A DNA stretch of 64,000 nucleotides, from NCBI GenBank assembly GCA_922989275.2, contig OV277858.1:4092001-4156000 (forward strand), written 5' to 3'. The stretch is from Gari tellinella (taxonomy: Eukaryota; Mollusca; Bivalvia; Cardiida; Psammobiidae). Positions 22,591 through 33,057 of the stretch are shown in pieces. Position 1 is the stretch's first letter; each line of letters begins with the position of its first letter. The notes below the pieces were generated by a model, which saw only the letters and a list, made by a program, of their open reading frames with translations, was not told the origin of the DNA and made no database searches. Made by a program: the position numbers and the translations under genes.

Positions 22591-23288
22591 TTTTACCAAT
22601 TACCCCATAGCCTTTTTCTTGTCTTGAAAATAGGTGGCCACCTAAAACAGGTTGAAAGTAAAGCGAAATGTGCCTTAAGGCTTTACTTTCAAACTGCTTT
22701 AAGCTACCATCTACTGGGATATAGAAACTTATTATCTTATCTTACATTTTCATGACTGTATAAAGTGAAATTATTTTCTTCAGTGGGGGAATAAATTAAA
22801 GGCCTAAAATGCATATTTATCGGGTAATGGGTTAACAAACATCAGTATTTATCAGTATTTATGGGGGTGTGGGTTGAATTGGAATTGGACATTCAGATAA
22901 CTGTAATAAAACCATTATTAAACATATGTATAAATATGGCATAAAACATATTTACATAACTGTCAGTGTATCACCTCCAGATCCTGTTTCTCTAAATATG
23001 AAGCAGACTGACCCATTTCTAAACTTTAGCAGATAACATGTCCAGCAGACACCACCAGTTCTGTTGGTCAGTCACTGAGGTCAAATATTATGCAATAGTT
23101 GGGGAGTACGGTAGCATCTAGGAGCTGCTGGGACTAACCCTTACCAGACTGAAATGATGTCTGCATAAAACCTACTGTATGTGAAAAATGTACAAAAATC
23201 CAATTTAGAAAATGTTAAGTTGGTAAATGAGTGGCAAATAGTTTGGATCCATATTAGATGCAGCATTATGTTGCATCTGAATGGATCC
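22591..23288. other. Non-coding stretch between repeats
   Basis: A TTAAAGCAGG-type hairpin lies at about 22640-22700. Around 23020-23110 the minus strand could be read as a short terminal exon (acceptor near 23092, peptide QNWWCLLDMLSAKV then stop). I cannot support this beyond a single weak acceptor. Confidence 0.5.
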
Positions 23289-23299
23289 AAACTGTTTGC
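23234..23299. repeat. GATCC-family hairpin at the left edge of duplicated segment A
   Basis: The outer stem pairs GCAAATAGTTTGGATCCA with TGGATCCAAACTGTTTGC. The inner stem pairs AGATGCAGC with GTTGCATCT. The homology with segment B starts inside the right arm (23289). Confidence 0.85.
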
Positions 23300-23399
23300 A
23301 AATATTGGCTATTTGCCTGTAGTGTATCAAGGGTAACTCAGGTAAAAACAGTTCTGCATAAATCAAAAATACCATGAAACTTGCCTAGAGCAGCACTAA

Positions 23400-23771
23400 A
23401 ACTGTGTAGGGTAGGGTCAAGTGTGACCCTAGGGATTTCATTTGAACACACTTTAGAGGGATCCACAGGAAACACTACTGTAAAATATCAAAGCTTAGGG
23501 CATAGTAGTTTTGACAAGAAGATTGTTTAAAGTTTTTCGTATTTTTTAATAATTTTCAATAAGTAGTCCACTTTAAAGTTTCATTTTAACAATTTCTGTA
23601 GAGAAGCATCCAAGGAACACCGTGAGCAAGTTAGGTTTTCCCTCAAACTCTCGGTTTCAGAGGAGATGTCGCTTGAAGTAAATTTGAACGGATGGACAGA
23701 CGGACAGACGGACGGACGGACGACGGTCGATCACAACAGCTCACCTTGAGCCTTCGGCTCAGGTGAGCTAA
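23400..23771. repeat. Tail of a 318-bp-family element with terminal hairpin (copy A)
   Basis: The region carries 'tgtgaccctagggatttc', 'ctaaaatatcaaagctta'-like words, a GGACAGACGGACGGACGG tract and the hairpin TTGAGCCTTCGGCTCAGG within longer arms (about 23727-23770). The counterpart in segment B is at 33170-33531. Confidence 0.7.
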
Positions 23772-23799
23772 AATCAAGAATTGACTAATTTTTTGCAGA

Positions 23800-24450
23800 G
23801 ACAAGGTGCGTCCGCCGCATAAGAGATCTTTTATTTATTAGTATGGATCCAAACCAATTGAATATACTTTTATTTACTGATCTGGATCAAAACTTATGTA
23901 CGGAAAGTAAAAGAGTTTTTTTTTACTAATCTGGATCCACACTAAAGGACAGATATAAAAATCATGATTTGACGAAATATTTGCACAGACGACATGCGTC
24001 CACATAATACATCTTTTATTTATTAACCCAAGCCAATTGAATATACTTTTATTTACTGACTTGGATCCAAACTAATATATGGAAATTTGAAAAGGTTTTA
24101 ATTACTTAGCTATTTCGACACTAATTGATATGAATAAAATCAAATTTTGACGAGTTATTAGCACATGTTTCATCATTAGAGACATTTAATTCATTGATCT
24201 GGATCCAAACCAAACGCATGTACATAAGGGAAAATTTAATAATCTGGGTCTAAACTAACGGACAGAAAGAATTTCTTTTGACGAATCATTAATAGTGCTG
24301 ATGATTCGTCCACATCAATGATTTATATTAGCTCTCTGTCCATATCCACATCATATTTTTTTCATATATCAATCTGGATCCAAAGCAATTGATCGCCATA
24401 TAAGTGATTTTCAATATATATAATCTGGATCCAACCTAATGGACATATGT
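23800..24450. repeat. Diverged tandem 'TCTGGATCCAAAC' repeat (copy A)
   Basis: The words 'gatctggatccaaac' or 'atggatccaaaccaattga' recur roughly every 60-120 bp, often with 'atacttttatttactga' between them. The same stretch is in copy B (33590-34200). The motif is the half-site of the GATCC hairpin family. Confidence 0.7.
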
Positions 24451-25503
24451 TATTTCAAATTTGAAGAAATATTTGCACAGATGTCATAGTTTAAAGTTTC
24501 GATCCCAATTTACGGAACATACGAGGTTTATTTATTGATCAGGATAACAGACATAAATAGAAGAGTTAATTGTATAATAATATGGGACCAACATAACCGT
24601 GAGAGAAATAATTAAATATTTTGTTCCAACTGAATGATTTACTGAATGGATTTCCTGCCTGATCTGCATCACACAAAGAACAGTAATGAAAGTATATTTC
24701 ATATAGGGTAAATAAACCGATCACTATATATTGGGGGTAGCGAACATGTACGGGTGGCGAAACGTCCAGGTTAAAAACCCGCTAGGTAACGAAATGACAG
24801 GCGCAAACACAACAGGGTAGCGACACGTCCAGTAACCTAACTGTACAGCCTATAGTTATCACCCTCCGCAATTTGGGTTTAAACAAATCCATTTCTTTCA
24901 CAGAAGCCTGTGGCGCTTATACACACCTTTAACGACTGGTGGTCTCTAGCTCTTAATCATTTCAGACATTTCTTATTGATGTCGAGTTTATATCAAAACA
25001 TAGGTTTGCCTTCGTGTAGCCTACAAATTACAATTTAGCGTTGTCGTTGTCAGCCATCTTGGGTACAGTGTAAACCGACAGTCTCGCAAAGATATTATCG
25101 GGGGATTATTCGGTTGCATAATGAGAATAAATTATATCAACATGTATATTGCCAAATATAGGCATTTTGCAAATAGCACCTTTTTGCGTTAAGTTCTTTA
25201 CCAAGTGATAGGCATTAAAAGGGACTATGTGGCAGATAGCCCCTTTTTGCATCATAACAAAATGAACAGTTCTAAATAGTTTTGCTATTGTTTAATACAC
25301 AAACACACATTTTAATAAAGAAAACTAATATTTCTTTCAAATATTCATGGAGTAAATGCATTTAGCAAGGTAATTTGCTGAAAATTTACAAAAAGTCACA
25401 CACGTCTTCTTCTGTGTCTCAATCTGACTACTCAATGCCTGGCTCAAGTAGTTTAATTGCTTATAATGATGAAGGTAGTGGTTTGTTATATAAGTGAAAT
25501 CAT

Positions 25504-25773
25504 TTGAATATGATTAGATTATCGCACATGGACACCAAGTCCTTCTTTTGCTTGCCAGCATTGTTAACATTTGAGTGTACAGACCGGGATCGTATAAACA
25601 CGTTCCTGTACAGACACATTTCACTTCTTTGCTTTTGCAGACCCGTCCTAGTAGCTTTCCTTCAGAAAACTTCTGAAAAGAGTTTTCTTCATAATCTTCA
25701 TAAATATATTAAAAATGTTGTCTCGTCTCAATTCAATCCATTTTATGTCCAGTCAGTCGATCTATTATTTTAG
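25504..25773 (+). CDS. Small conserved open frame in copy A, doubtful
   Basis: An 89-codon frame starts MNMIRLSHMDTKSFFCLPAL. The same frame is kept in copy B, where it is 112 codons long (35477-35815) because the stop differs. The copies are so similar overall that conservation of the frame is weak evidence. I recognise no domain, no signal peptide is clear and there is no adjacent splice structure. It is most likely non-coding or mobile-element debris. Confidence 0.15.
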   Translation: MNMIRLSHMDTKSFFCLPALLTFECTDRDRINTFLYRHISLLCFCRPVLVAFLQKTSEKSFLHNLHKYIKNVVSSQFNPFYVQSVDLLF

Positions 25774-26196
25774 ACAGAGGATTTTGTACTGGTCGCCACG
25801 GATTGCTAGAAATATTTCAAATAATAGACATCATTAAATAATTCTATAGGTATTACACAGTATGGAGTATGCCTTCTTGCCATAACTATGCTTGTATCTC
25901 ACTGTTAAGGAACATGTACGTCTGTACTTCTATTTGTAATTATGCTCTATGGCAGCATAAATTGAGTCACATCTCTGTATGACCACGTTAATAAACCTTA
26001 TGCTCAATTTTGTTAATGTTATTGTTCTTTAACGTAGCATATATCGAACCAATTGACAAAAACTGGTTCCAATTGTCAGGTATTGTGTTTTCTACGTGAA
26101 TCTGAATAAAACGACCTCTCTAACAGTGTTTGGACGAAATACATTGTATTCTATCAGGCATATACCTCTTTCACGGGATCCCTGCTCCCATTTGTC

Positions 26197-26373
26197 TTAT
26201 CCTTTCTTATCAACTACCAAACAGATTATGTTATGATATGTAGACAAACACCTCTTGTAGTAAACATCTCCATCTAGTGTGCGAGGTATTGGAAGCACAT
26301 CCTCTAAGTCAAATGTTGCTGAAACAAATGCTGGCTCCCCTGCAGCTCGCTCATTGTATGTTTTGCCCGTCTT
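26197..26373 (-). pseudogene. Transposase-like protein remnant (copy A)
   Basis: On the minus strand a 58-codon frame reads KTGKTYNERAAGEPAFVSAT, FDLEDVLPIPRTLDGDVYYK and RCLSTYHN before a stop. The FDL..VLP.P...G.VYYKR.LSTYN pattern is one I associate with a family of invertebrate mobile-element ORFs of probable DDE/RNase H-like type (established only from memory of the pattern). Flanking sequence on both sides is frame-broken. The same fragment occurs in copy B at 49425-49601. Confidence 0.55.
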
Positions 26374-27216
26374 ACTAATTCAATATTCCAATTTCAGCTT
26401 TTAGATAACTCTTAAAACCTTTCATTGAACACTGCCTGTTTCCTTGTATCATCTTTAATTTTGCTTATAGTTTAGTATGGCATATAGCTATTTACCTTTT
26501 CGCCGATCTGATTCACAAGTCAGTTTCGAAGGGTTTATGAGTTTGAATATATTTCATTATCAGTTTTGAAATTACTTCTTTGAACAAACATTTGCCACCT
26601 ACTGAGGCTCTGTTTAGCCCATTGTTCCCAAGTAGACTATTTAGCTTTGCGTTATTATACTTTCGAAGTTTCTTGTGTGTTTATTCCATTTTATTACTTT
26701 TCCCTAAAATGACCCTGAATATTTAAGTTACTGGTTCCTTTTTATTACAACTTTCACTTTGCGTTCGAATACCTTAAAGGTATGTTCAATCCTAGTTCTG
26801 TTTGTCTTTTGTTTTATCGCTTTCTTATCTGACATCCAGCATATGTATCTCAATCAGATGGTTTGTTTAGAGTCAGAATGAATATACTTAAATGTAGTTC
26901 TTCCTTAAGCACAGAGTTTGAAAAATTTATATATTGAACTCCATCTAGATACAAGTTTCCTTTCAGGCCAAATGTTACATTTCACATTTGGTTTTGAATA
27001 TTCTACTTTCTGTCGTTTATTTTCACATAGAATTGTTTTCGGATCCTTTTATGATGAGTGTGCTGTCTTTTTCTTAGCACCTTTTATCTTTTGATGCAAG
27101 TCACTCATTGCTTATTTGTTGTGAATTTGATGAGAGGCAGGGTTTGCTCAGATCGTCCATGAATTTATCTAACTAGTCAAACCAGTATTTGCCAACTGAA
27201 AAAGCCAAAATGTCAC

Positions 27217-28921
27217 AAAAAGTGAAGATCTTGTCACGTGACACATAATTTCGCAAAAATCAACCGCCGTGAGAGCTCAGATGCTCGCCTATTCAACTTC
27301 GCTCAGTTGCTATTCCGTTCTTGTATAATTCCGTGATCTGATGAGCGCCTTGGTGCGAGTCTGATCGGTTGTTTCCGCCAAAAACGTAAAGAGCTAAATG
27401 CAACACTCTGTAGCGCACTGCCAACTGGTGATGTGTTTACTATATGCCTTGAATACACTCCAGAAACAACTAAAAAGTTGTTTAAATAATTTTATATCCA
27501 TAATGTATTAGTTTTTTGAAGCAGCAAAAGATATTTTGCATGCCACACAGAATAACGCGGCACTCATACATGTACGTAAATGACGTCACGTTAAATCGAA
27601 AGCGGCGCCAGAGTAAAATACAAAGTGGCTGATACAAGGTGGCTGATACAGACTCTTGTATTTTACTCTGCAGATACACGCGAAAACGCTCGATATCATA
27701 CGAAGGCATATAATAAACCCCCTTATGTGACAGGTCTCTAAATAACCATGACCTTTGTCTGACATTACCCATTTTGTACTCAATCTCAAAAGCTTTTTCA
27801 GTTGAGTACACATGCAGGTACATGTAATCAACAAATTACAAAATAAAAAATAGTAGATATATCTTAAAATATTCTCATCATTGATGAAAGAAGTAAATGC
27901 ATTTCAACTGACTTTCAAAGATGGAATTTGACACTGTCTATATTTAAAATTCTTTACCCCTGTGAATTAAGCAGTAGATCCATCTCGGTGCAAAATGTAC
28001 CTTCTGCTTAATCATTTGATGTAGCCTGGTTACCTGTGTTTTCGCCACCCTTAGCTATATTTTTCGCGCATGCGCCTATCTGATGTAACATACTTTCTTA
28101 CTTGTTCACGGATCTAATTCTTAACTGAACCTTCAATAACACGTACATGTATAAGTACAAATAAAACTTGTCAAATAAATACAAAGTGTAAATAACTGTA
28201 CCGTTTTCGAATGAGGTCATTGCTCTGGATCACCGGGATGCTTTCTTGTCAATTCGCCACCTCTGATTGGTCGTTCGATAATTAGGTCAATGTAGGCTCT
28301 GTCAGTATGTTATAGTTTGTTTCATGAAACTTGATCATTTTTTAATGATTTTGAATTATTTAATTTTTTTAAAAGTAACTCATAACAATTAGAATTAAAA
28401 TTACCAACATGTCTTTTGATTGGAAACTTTTTGTGAATTATTGTTATTTTATCTGTTTCTTTCACTTGAAATCTACCTGAGTGAAACAGTCCTAGTATTC
28501 GGGGATCGTCTGTAGTTTTCGGACATCCTCGGTAGCCTGCTCGTGAGGGAATTCTAAATTTTGCTTAGGTTGCGAATTAATGACAAGAAAGTGGTGAATT
28601 GACAAGAAGCAAGGATATACCCTTCTGTAACCAGGACTAAACAATACTTATTGATGGAATAAAAATAACTGACAACTTAAAGCACAGTGAAACAATTAAA
28701 AGCAGAAAACATCTTTAAATGCTATCGGCTTTACTTTTATCTTTCTTTAAGTGACCACCTGCCTCATACAATACATGATTACTGTAGCTTCAGTTGTTGC
28801 CACAGAGTGGTTTACTGAATTGCAAAACCTCATCCTTGGCAACTCTCAAGACCTTCACTCTTTAATTTATGTTGGTTGTTTATTGTGAAAACTTACACAT
28901 ATTTCTAAATTATTTCAACAG
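27217..28921. other. Non-coding stretch with two inverted repeats
   Basis: There is a perfect 15-bp inverted repeat at 27609-27623 and 27656-27670. A longer, looser pair (CTTGTCAATTCGCCAC near 28246 and GTGGTGAATTGACAAG near 28592) may be the ends of a ~370-bp MITE. A TTAAAGCAGG-type hairpin is at about 28690-28765. The minus-strand frames at 27482-27834 cross the inverted repeat and look spurious. Confidence 0.55.
27609..27670. repeat. Perfect 15-bp inverted repeat with duplicated loop
   Basis: CAGAGTAAAATACAA (27609-27623) pairs with TTGTATTTTACTCTG (27656-27670). The 32-bp loop contains two copies of GTGGCTGATACA. Confidence 0.9.
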
Positions 28922-29006
28922 GGGCAATGGTAACATGGTATGGATGGATCCAATGGATGAGTTGTATGGCACCACAGTACCTAATGGGTCACATAGCACC
29001 GATTGA
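28922..29006 (+). CDS. Possible terminal exon, plus strand
   Basis: A strong acceptor (ATTTCTAAATTATTTCAACAG, ending at 28921) is followed by 85 nt. In phase 2 (one leading base) it reads GNGNMVWMDPMDELYGTTVP and NGSHSTD before TGA at 29004-29006. The composition is protein-like and the other frames are less so. No partner exon was found upstream on the plus strand, and no domain is recognisable in 27 residues. It is a single-exon guess from one splice site. Confidence 0.3.
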
Positions 29007-29395
29007 TGATGCGGGATGATGAGATGAAGATGATTTCAGGACAGCTGATTTCATCTAATCTCATTGATTGCGATGAAGGGCATGGTAACGTCACACTAAC
29101 ATGATACCAGACCTTTCAAGGGGAATTCAACAGCCATACAATAGGTAAATTATTGCTTCTTTCATTAAAAAAATACATAAATTTAGAAAAAGTTAAAACT
29201 TATACACCAGTCAGCCGAGGTTAACCTTTATTGAAATTGCAACATAGTGAAAAAAACATGCTACTCACCTGGGACTTGCAAACAGTTTTGATACAGATAA
29301 TGCACCACTTTAAGTCTTATGTGAGGCCTGATCTGGATCTACTCTGTTTGACATTCAGCTTCTTATTATATTAGGTAAAATAGATTTTTAATTAT
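29007..29395. other. Non-coding stretch
   Basis: No feature is supported except a diverged GATCC hairpin spanning about 29278-29352 (GCAAACAGTTTTGAT... to GATCTGGATCTACTCTG). Confidence 0.5.
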
Positions 29396-30776
29396 GCCCC
29401 AAAGCTAGGCTTTGGGCACATATAGTAATCGCACCTTGTGTGGGTTGGTGTGTGTGTGTTAGTGGGTGGGTGTGTGTACAACAGCTCGAAGTCCGGAGCA
29501 TATCTCCTATACCTTACCAGCTAGGGATTCCAAAGTTGGTGTGTGAGTACATCTTATGATGGCGGAGTGTCGCATACCACTTTCAGGTTACTTTGACCTT
29601 GACCTTTAACCAAATGATTGTCCAGAGCAAAATCTCCTATACCTTACCAGCTAGGGACGCCAAATTTAATGTGTGAGTACATCTTAGGATGGCGGAGTGT
29701 CGCGTACCACTTTCAGGTCACTTTGACATTGACCTTGACCTTTAACCTCGATTTAACAATACGCTTGTCCGGAGCATATCTCCTATACCTTACCAGCTAG
29801 GGACTCCAAATTGGGTGTTTGAGTACATCTTGGGATGGTGGAGTGTCGCCTATAACTATCAGGTCACTGTGACCTTGACCTTTGACCTTGATTTAACAAA
29901 AAGTTTGTCCAGAGCATATCTCCTATACCTTACTAGCTAGGGATTTCAAATTTTGGGTGTGAGTACATCTTGGAATGGAAGAGTGCCGCCTACGACTTTC
30001 AGGTCATTGTGACCTTGACCTTTGAACTCGATTTAACGAAACGCTTGTCTGGAGCATATCTCTTATACCTTACCAGCTAGGGATTCCAAATTTGGTGTGT
30101 GAGTACATCTTGGGATGATGGAGTGTCGCGTACCACTTTCAGGTCACTGTGACCTTGACTTTTGACCTTGATTAACAAAAAGCTTGTCTGGAGCATATCT
30201 CCTAGACCTTAACAGCTAGGGATTCCAAATTTGGTGTGTGAGTACATCTTGGGATGGCAGAGTGTCGTGTACCACATTTAGATCACTGTGACCTTGACCA
30301 TAATTTTACAAAAAGCTTGTCAGGAGCATATCTCATATACCTTTCCAGCTAGGGATTCCAAATTTGGTGTGTGAGTACATCTTGGGATGGCGGAGTGTCG
30401 CATACTACTTTCGGGTCACATTGACCTAGACATTTGACCTTGATTTAACCAATAGCTTGTCCAGAGCATATCTCCTTAACCTTACCAGCTACGGATACGA
30501 AACTTGGTTTGTGAGTTCATCTTGGGATGGCAGAGTGTCGCATAGCATTGTTAGGTCACTCAGACCTTGACCTTTGACCTTAATTTACAAAAAGCTTGTC
30601 CGGAGCATATCTCTATTGAGGAGTGTCGCAAACTGTTCTGTTTTTAATGTTAAGAATTTACTCCTGGGTCATTTTTAACAGCATCAAAATTTTATGTTAC
30701 ACCTCCATTACATTGTAAAAAAAATCGCCAAAATGCATTTGGGTGTCAAACACTTTGGGGGCATATGTCACGCGTG
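29396..30776. repeat. Tandem array of about eight ~140-bp units with GGGGCATA-type ends
   Basis: The landmark 'atctcctataccttaccag' recurs near 29505, 29630, 29776, 29912, 30056, 30195, 30330 and 30468, then a truncated unit near 30605. Units also share 'gtgtgagtacatcttgggat', 'ggcggagtgtcgc' and 'gaccttgacctttgacc'. The region opens with ATTATGCCCCAAAGCTAGG and closes with TTTGGGGGCATATG, which may be the element ends. A single monomer in reverse orientation lies at about 54430-54560. The plus-strand frame 29618-29800 is repeat. Confidence 0.85.
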
Positions 30777-32134
30777 GCGACTGTACTTGTTTATCATACA
30801 ATACTGAGCATGTACCTATGTTGTGTAGACTACGTGTAAATTAATATATAAGACATGTAAAGGGTTGTACCTTCAAGTACTTGAACCAGATACAAACTAC
30901 CTTCGCAAACAGTGTAGACCCACATGCAAAATATGAAGTATCTATCAAATGTAGTTGCAAAGTCGATGCCTGTGTCAAGTTCATCCTATTTGACCTTTAG
31001 ATGACATCTACATGGCATTGACATGTGTCTGACTTAACCAAAGTTGTACTGTTCTCAAGAGATTCTTTACTGCACATGCCAAAATGAAGTCTCTATCACA
31101 TGTAGTCACAAAGTTATGGACTTATGGCCAATGTTAGATTCTGCCTATTTGGCCTTTAAAAGCTGAGTCTCCTTACAAGACAAGAAGTTTTACTTAAAAT
31201 GCAAAATATTTTCGTATGTTATGTTAATAATTTAAAAAGCCTACAAAGTACAGTATATAGTAAATAATTGAAAGAAAACATTTGAAAGACAAGTTAAAGG
31301 CAATGTGTGTGGGTCTTTAGATTGAAAAATAAGGCAGTAAAGTGTACAGTCCTGACACAAACAGTATGATAATTTTCATTTCAGTCCATGAAATCTGATA
31401 TATAATTACGAGTCAGGGATCCACATAAGTTGAAGTAATCAGACCAAATGCAGCTTTTCATCATGTCAGCACCAACGCCTATGGTGTTACCATTTATTAG
31501 AGTTGTCTCGAGAACAGGATTCTAATAAGTAGTCACACCACTGGGTTGAATGTAGACATAAAGAATTTATTTTCAGTTATCTGTAGCCCTGTATGAATAG
31601 AACTATGTCAACATTAATTTATTATCATTCTGATTTGGCTTTAGCTCCATTGATTGAATACATATACCGGACATGCTGAAAAATTCATGGGAAAGTACAA
31701 ATTAGCCAAAACCATGCCTTATTCACATGTTTCCATAAAGCCAAATAATACTTAACATTGCCTCCAAATTTCAGCTTATGCTTTATAAAGGATACAGTTA
31801 AAGAACCTTCAACCTAACCTCCTGCTTTTGCACAAGTAACTAAATGCTAAAGCAGGAAATTGTTAGAGACCACTAGTGTCACTGTGCGGAATAAAACCTG
31901 CTATTTGGTCAATATGTTAAGTCGTGCAAAAATTATAAAAGTAAACAACACAAAAGTCCTGAGATGTTTGAGGTCTTTAGAGTGCCTTATTCATAACAAT
32001 AAATTATTTATGTACAATCTATTGCAGAATCAGCATAGCCTTTATGGTGTTTCATGACCAGTGCAATGTTCCGAATGTTTCCCTGCCTGAAGTGGTAAAC
32101 AATGTAGGACAAGCATCAACCATGACATTCAGCA
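30777..32134. other. Non-coding stretch containing one MITE
   Basis: There is no exon with paired splice sites. The plus-strand frame 31860-32057 has no recognisable features. The MITE at 31424-31591 is listed separately. Confidence 0.5.
31424..31591. mobile_element. Palindromic MITE, diverged copy
   Basis: It runs from CAGGGATCCACATAAG to TTATCTGTAGCCCTG. The core has 'gcctatggtgttacca', 'agagttgtctcgagaacag' and 'agtagtcacaccactgg', matching 8547-8739. Confidence 0.7.
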
Positions 32135-32287
32135 GTTTCCTATCCAAGATGGACTTTCATACAGATAGTCAGAGAATGTGATGCAAATTAAAACTGATTT
32201 TTTTCTTCTTCAAAAGAGAACAACATAATTATGTGCTGAATTGGAGTAATAAATATATGAACTGATCAGAGCGGTGGATAAGTTAAA
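32135..32287. repeat. 153-bp direct duplication, first copy
   Basis: It starts 'gtttcctatccaagatgg' and ends 'ggtggataagttaaa'. The second copy at 32905-33057 appears identical by eye and abuts segmental duplication copy B. Confidence 0.9.
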
Positions 32288-32446
32288 ATGGATCAAATTC
32301 CATGTCAGCACCAAATCCTATGGTGTATTTTAACTAATCATTAAACTTGTCTTTTTGAACCAATTCTAATGAGTAGTCACACCATATGGTTTAAGGCAGA
32401 CATAAAGATTTAAGCTCTTGAAGTACTCCCCGTATGTGGAGCCCTG
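32267..32446. mobile_element. Palindromic MITE, diverged copy
   Basis: It runs from CAGAGCGGTGGATAAG to ATGTGGAGCCCTG, with core words 'accaaatcctatggtgt' and 'agtagtcacaccatatgg'. Its left 20 bp are included in the 153-bp duplication. Confidence 0.65.
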
Positions 32447-32904
32447 TATCCATGTTAATTATTTAAAAGAAAAACTATGCTGTTGTAATTTGTGACAAAT
32501 GAGTTTAATGTAGTCTATAAAAGCTGTAAGTATGTATATATGAAATTGAAACGTAGCTTTAGTGTTGTTGTGTATTTTAATGCTGTGTATTATCAGAACT
32601 GATGAAATAGAAAAAAAAGCAACAAATATTTTTCCTGTTGGGTTTATAAATAATTCCTAAAGTGCCAGTAAAAAACAATCAGAATTGAAAGCCCTAGAGA
32701 ACCTTAATTTTAACAAGATCATGTTTTTCTTTTTGTCAATGTGATATTTCAATCTCTGACACACTTATTTTGAATCTCGATGCCAACAATTGTCTCATTT
32801 ACAGTAAAACATCTAATACAACTACTACATGAAGTCCAATTGCTGGTGTGCAAGACAACTTGTCAAGGGACTGCATTATGCAAGAATATTTAGATAAAAA
32901 TAAA
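32447..32904. other. Non-coding stretch
   Basis: AT-rich sequence between the MITE and the second copy of the 153-bp duplication. I see no gene, tandem repeat or inverted termini. Confidence 0.5.
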
Positions 32905-33057
32905 GTTTCCTATCCAAGATGGACTTTCATACAGATAGTCAGAGAATGTGATGCAAATTAAAACTGATTTTTTTCTTCTTCAAAAGAGAACAACATAATT
33001 ATGTGCTGAATTGGAGTAATAAATATATGAACTGATCAGAGCGGTGGATAAGTTAAA
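32905..33057. repeat. 153-bp direct duplication, second copy at the junction of segment B
   Basis: This is the same sequence as 32135-32287. It breaks off inside the start of a MITE at 'gataagttaaa' and continues directly as duplicated segment B ('aaactgtttgcaaat'), sharing AAA at the join. Confidence 0.9.

Larger units (their letters stand above)
23289..27216. repeat. Segmental duplication, copy A (3.9 kb)
   Basis: This segment is nearly identical to 33055-36019 joined to 49270-50444. Both breakpoints are sharp. The left begins 'aaactgtttgcaaatattgg' and the right ends '...aaaagccaaaatgtcac'. Copy A lacks about 208 bp that are present in B (34875-35082); the junction shows a GTT microhomology. 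Around 26030 it reads GTAGCATATATCGAAC, the uninterrupted site into which the retrotransposon was inserted in copy B. Contents: a GACGG-type hairpin tail, diverged 'ctggatccaaac' repeats, a small conserved open frame and a transposase-like remnant. Confidence 0.9.

Noticed and set aside
22950..23110. Short minus-strand terminal exon (QNWWCLLDMLSAKV)
   Set aside because: Only one modest acceptor supports it, no partner exon of matching phase was found, and it may be part of a repeat.
25504..25773. The small frame shared by both duplication copies as a real gene
   Set aside because: The two copies are nearly identical everywhere, so sharing a frame is not evidence of selection; it has no domain and no splice context. 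It is listed only with very low confidence.
29396..30776. CRISPR-like array
   Set aside because: Units are ~140 bp of diverged contiguous repeat without unique spacers, in a eukaryotic context.
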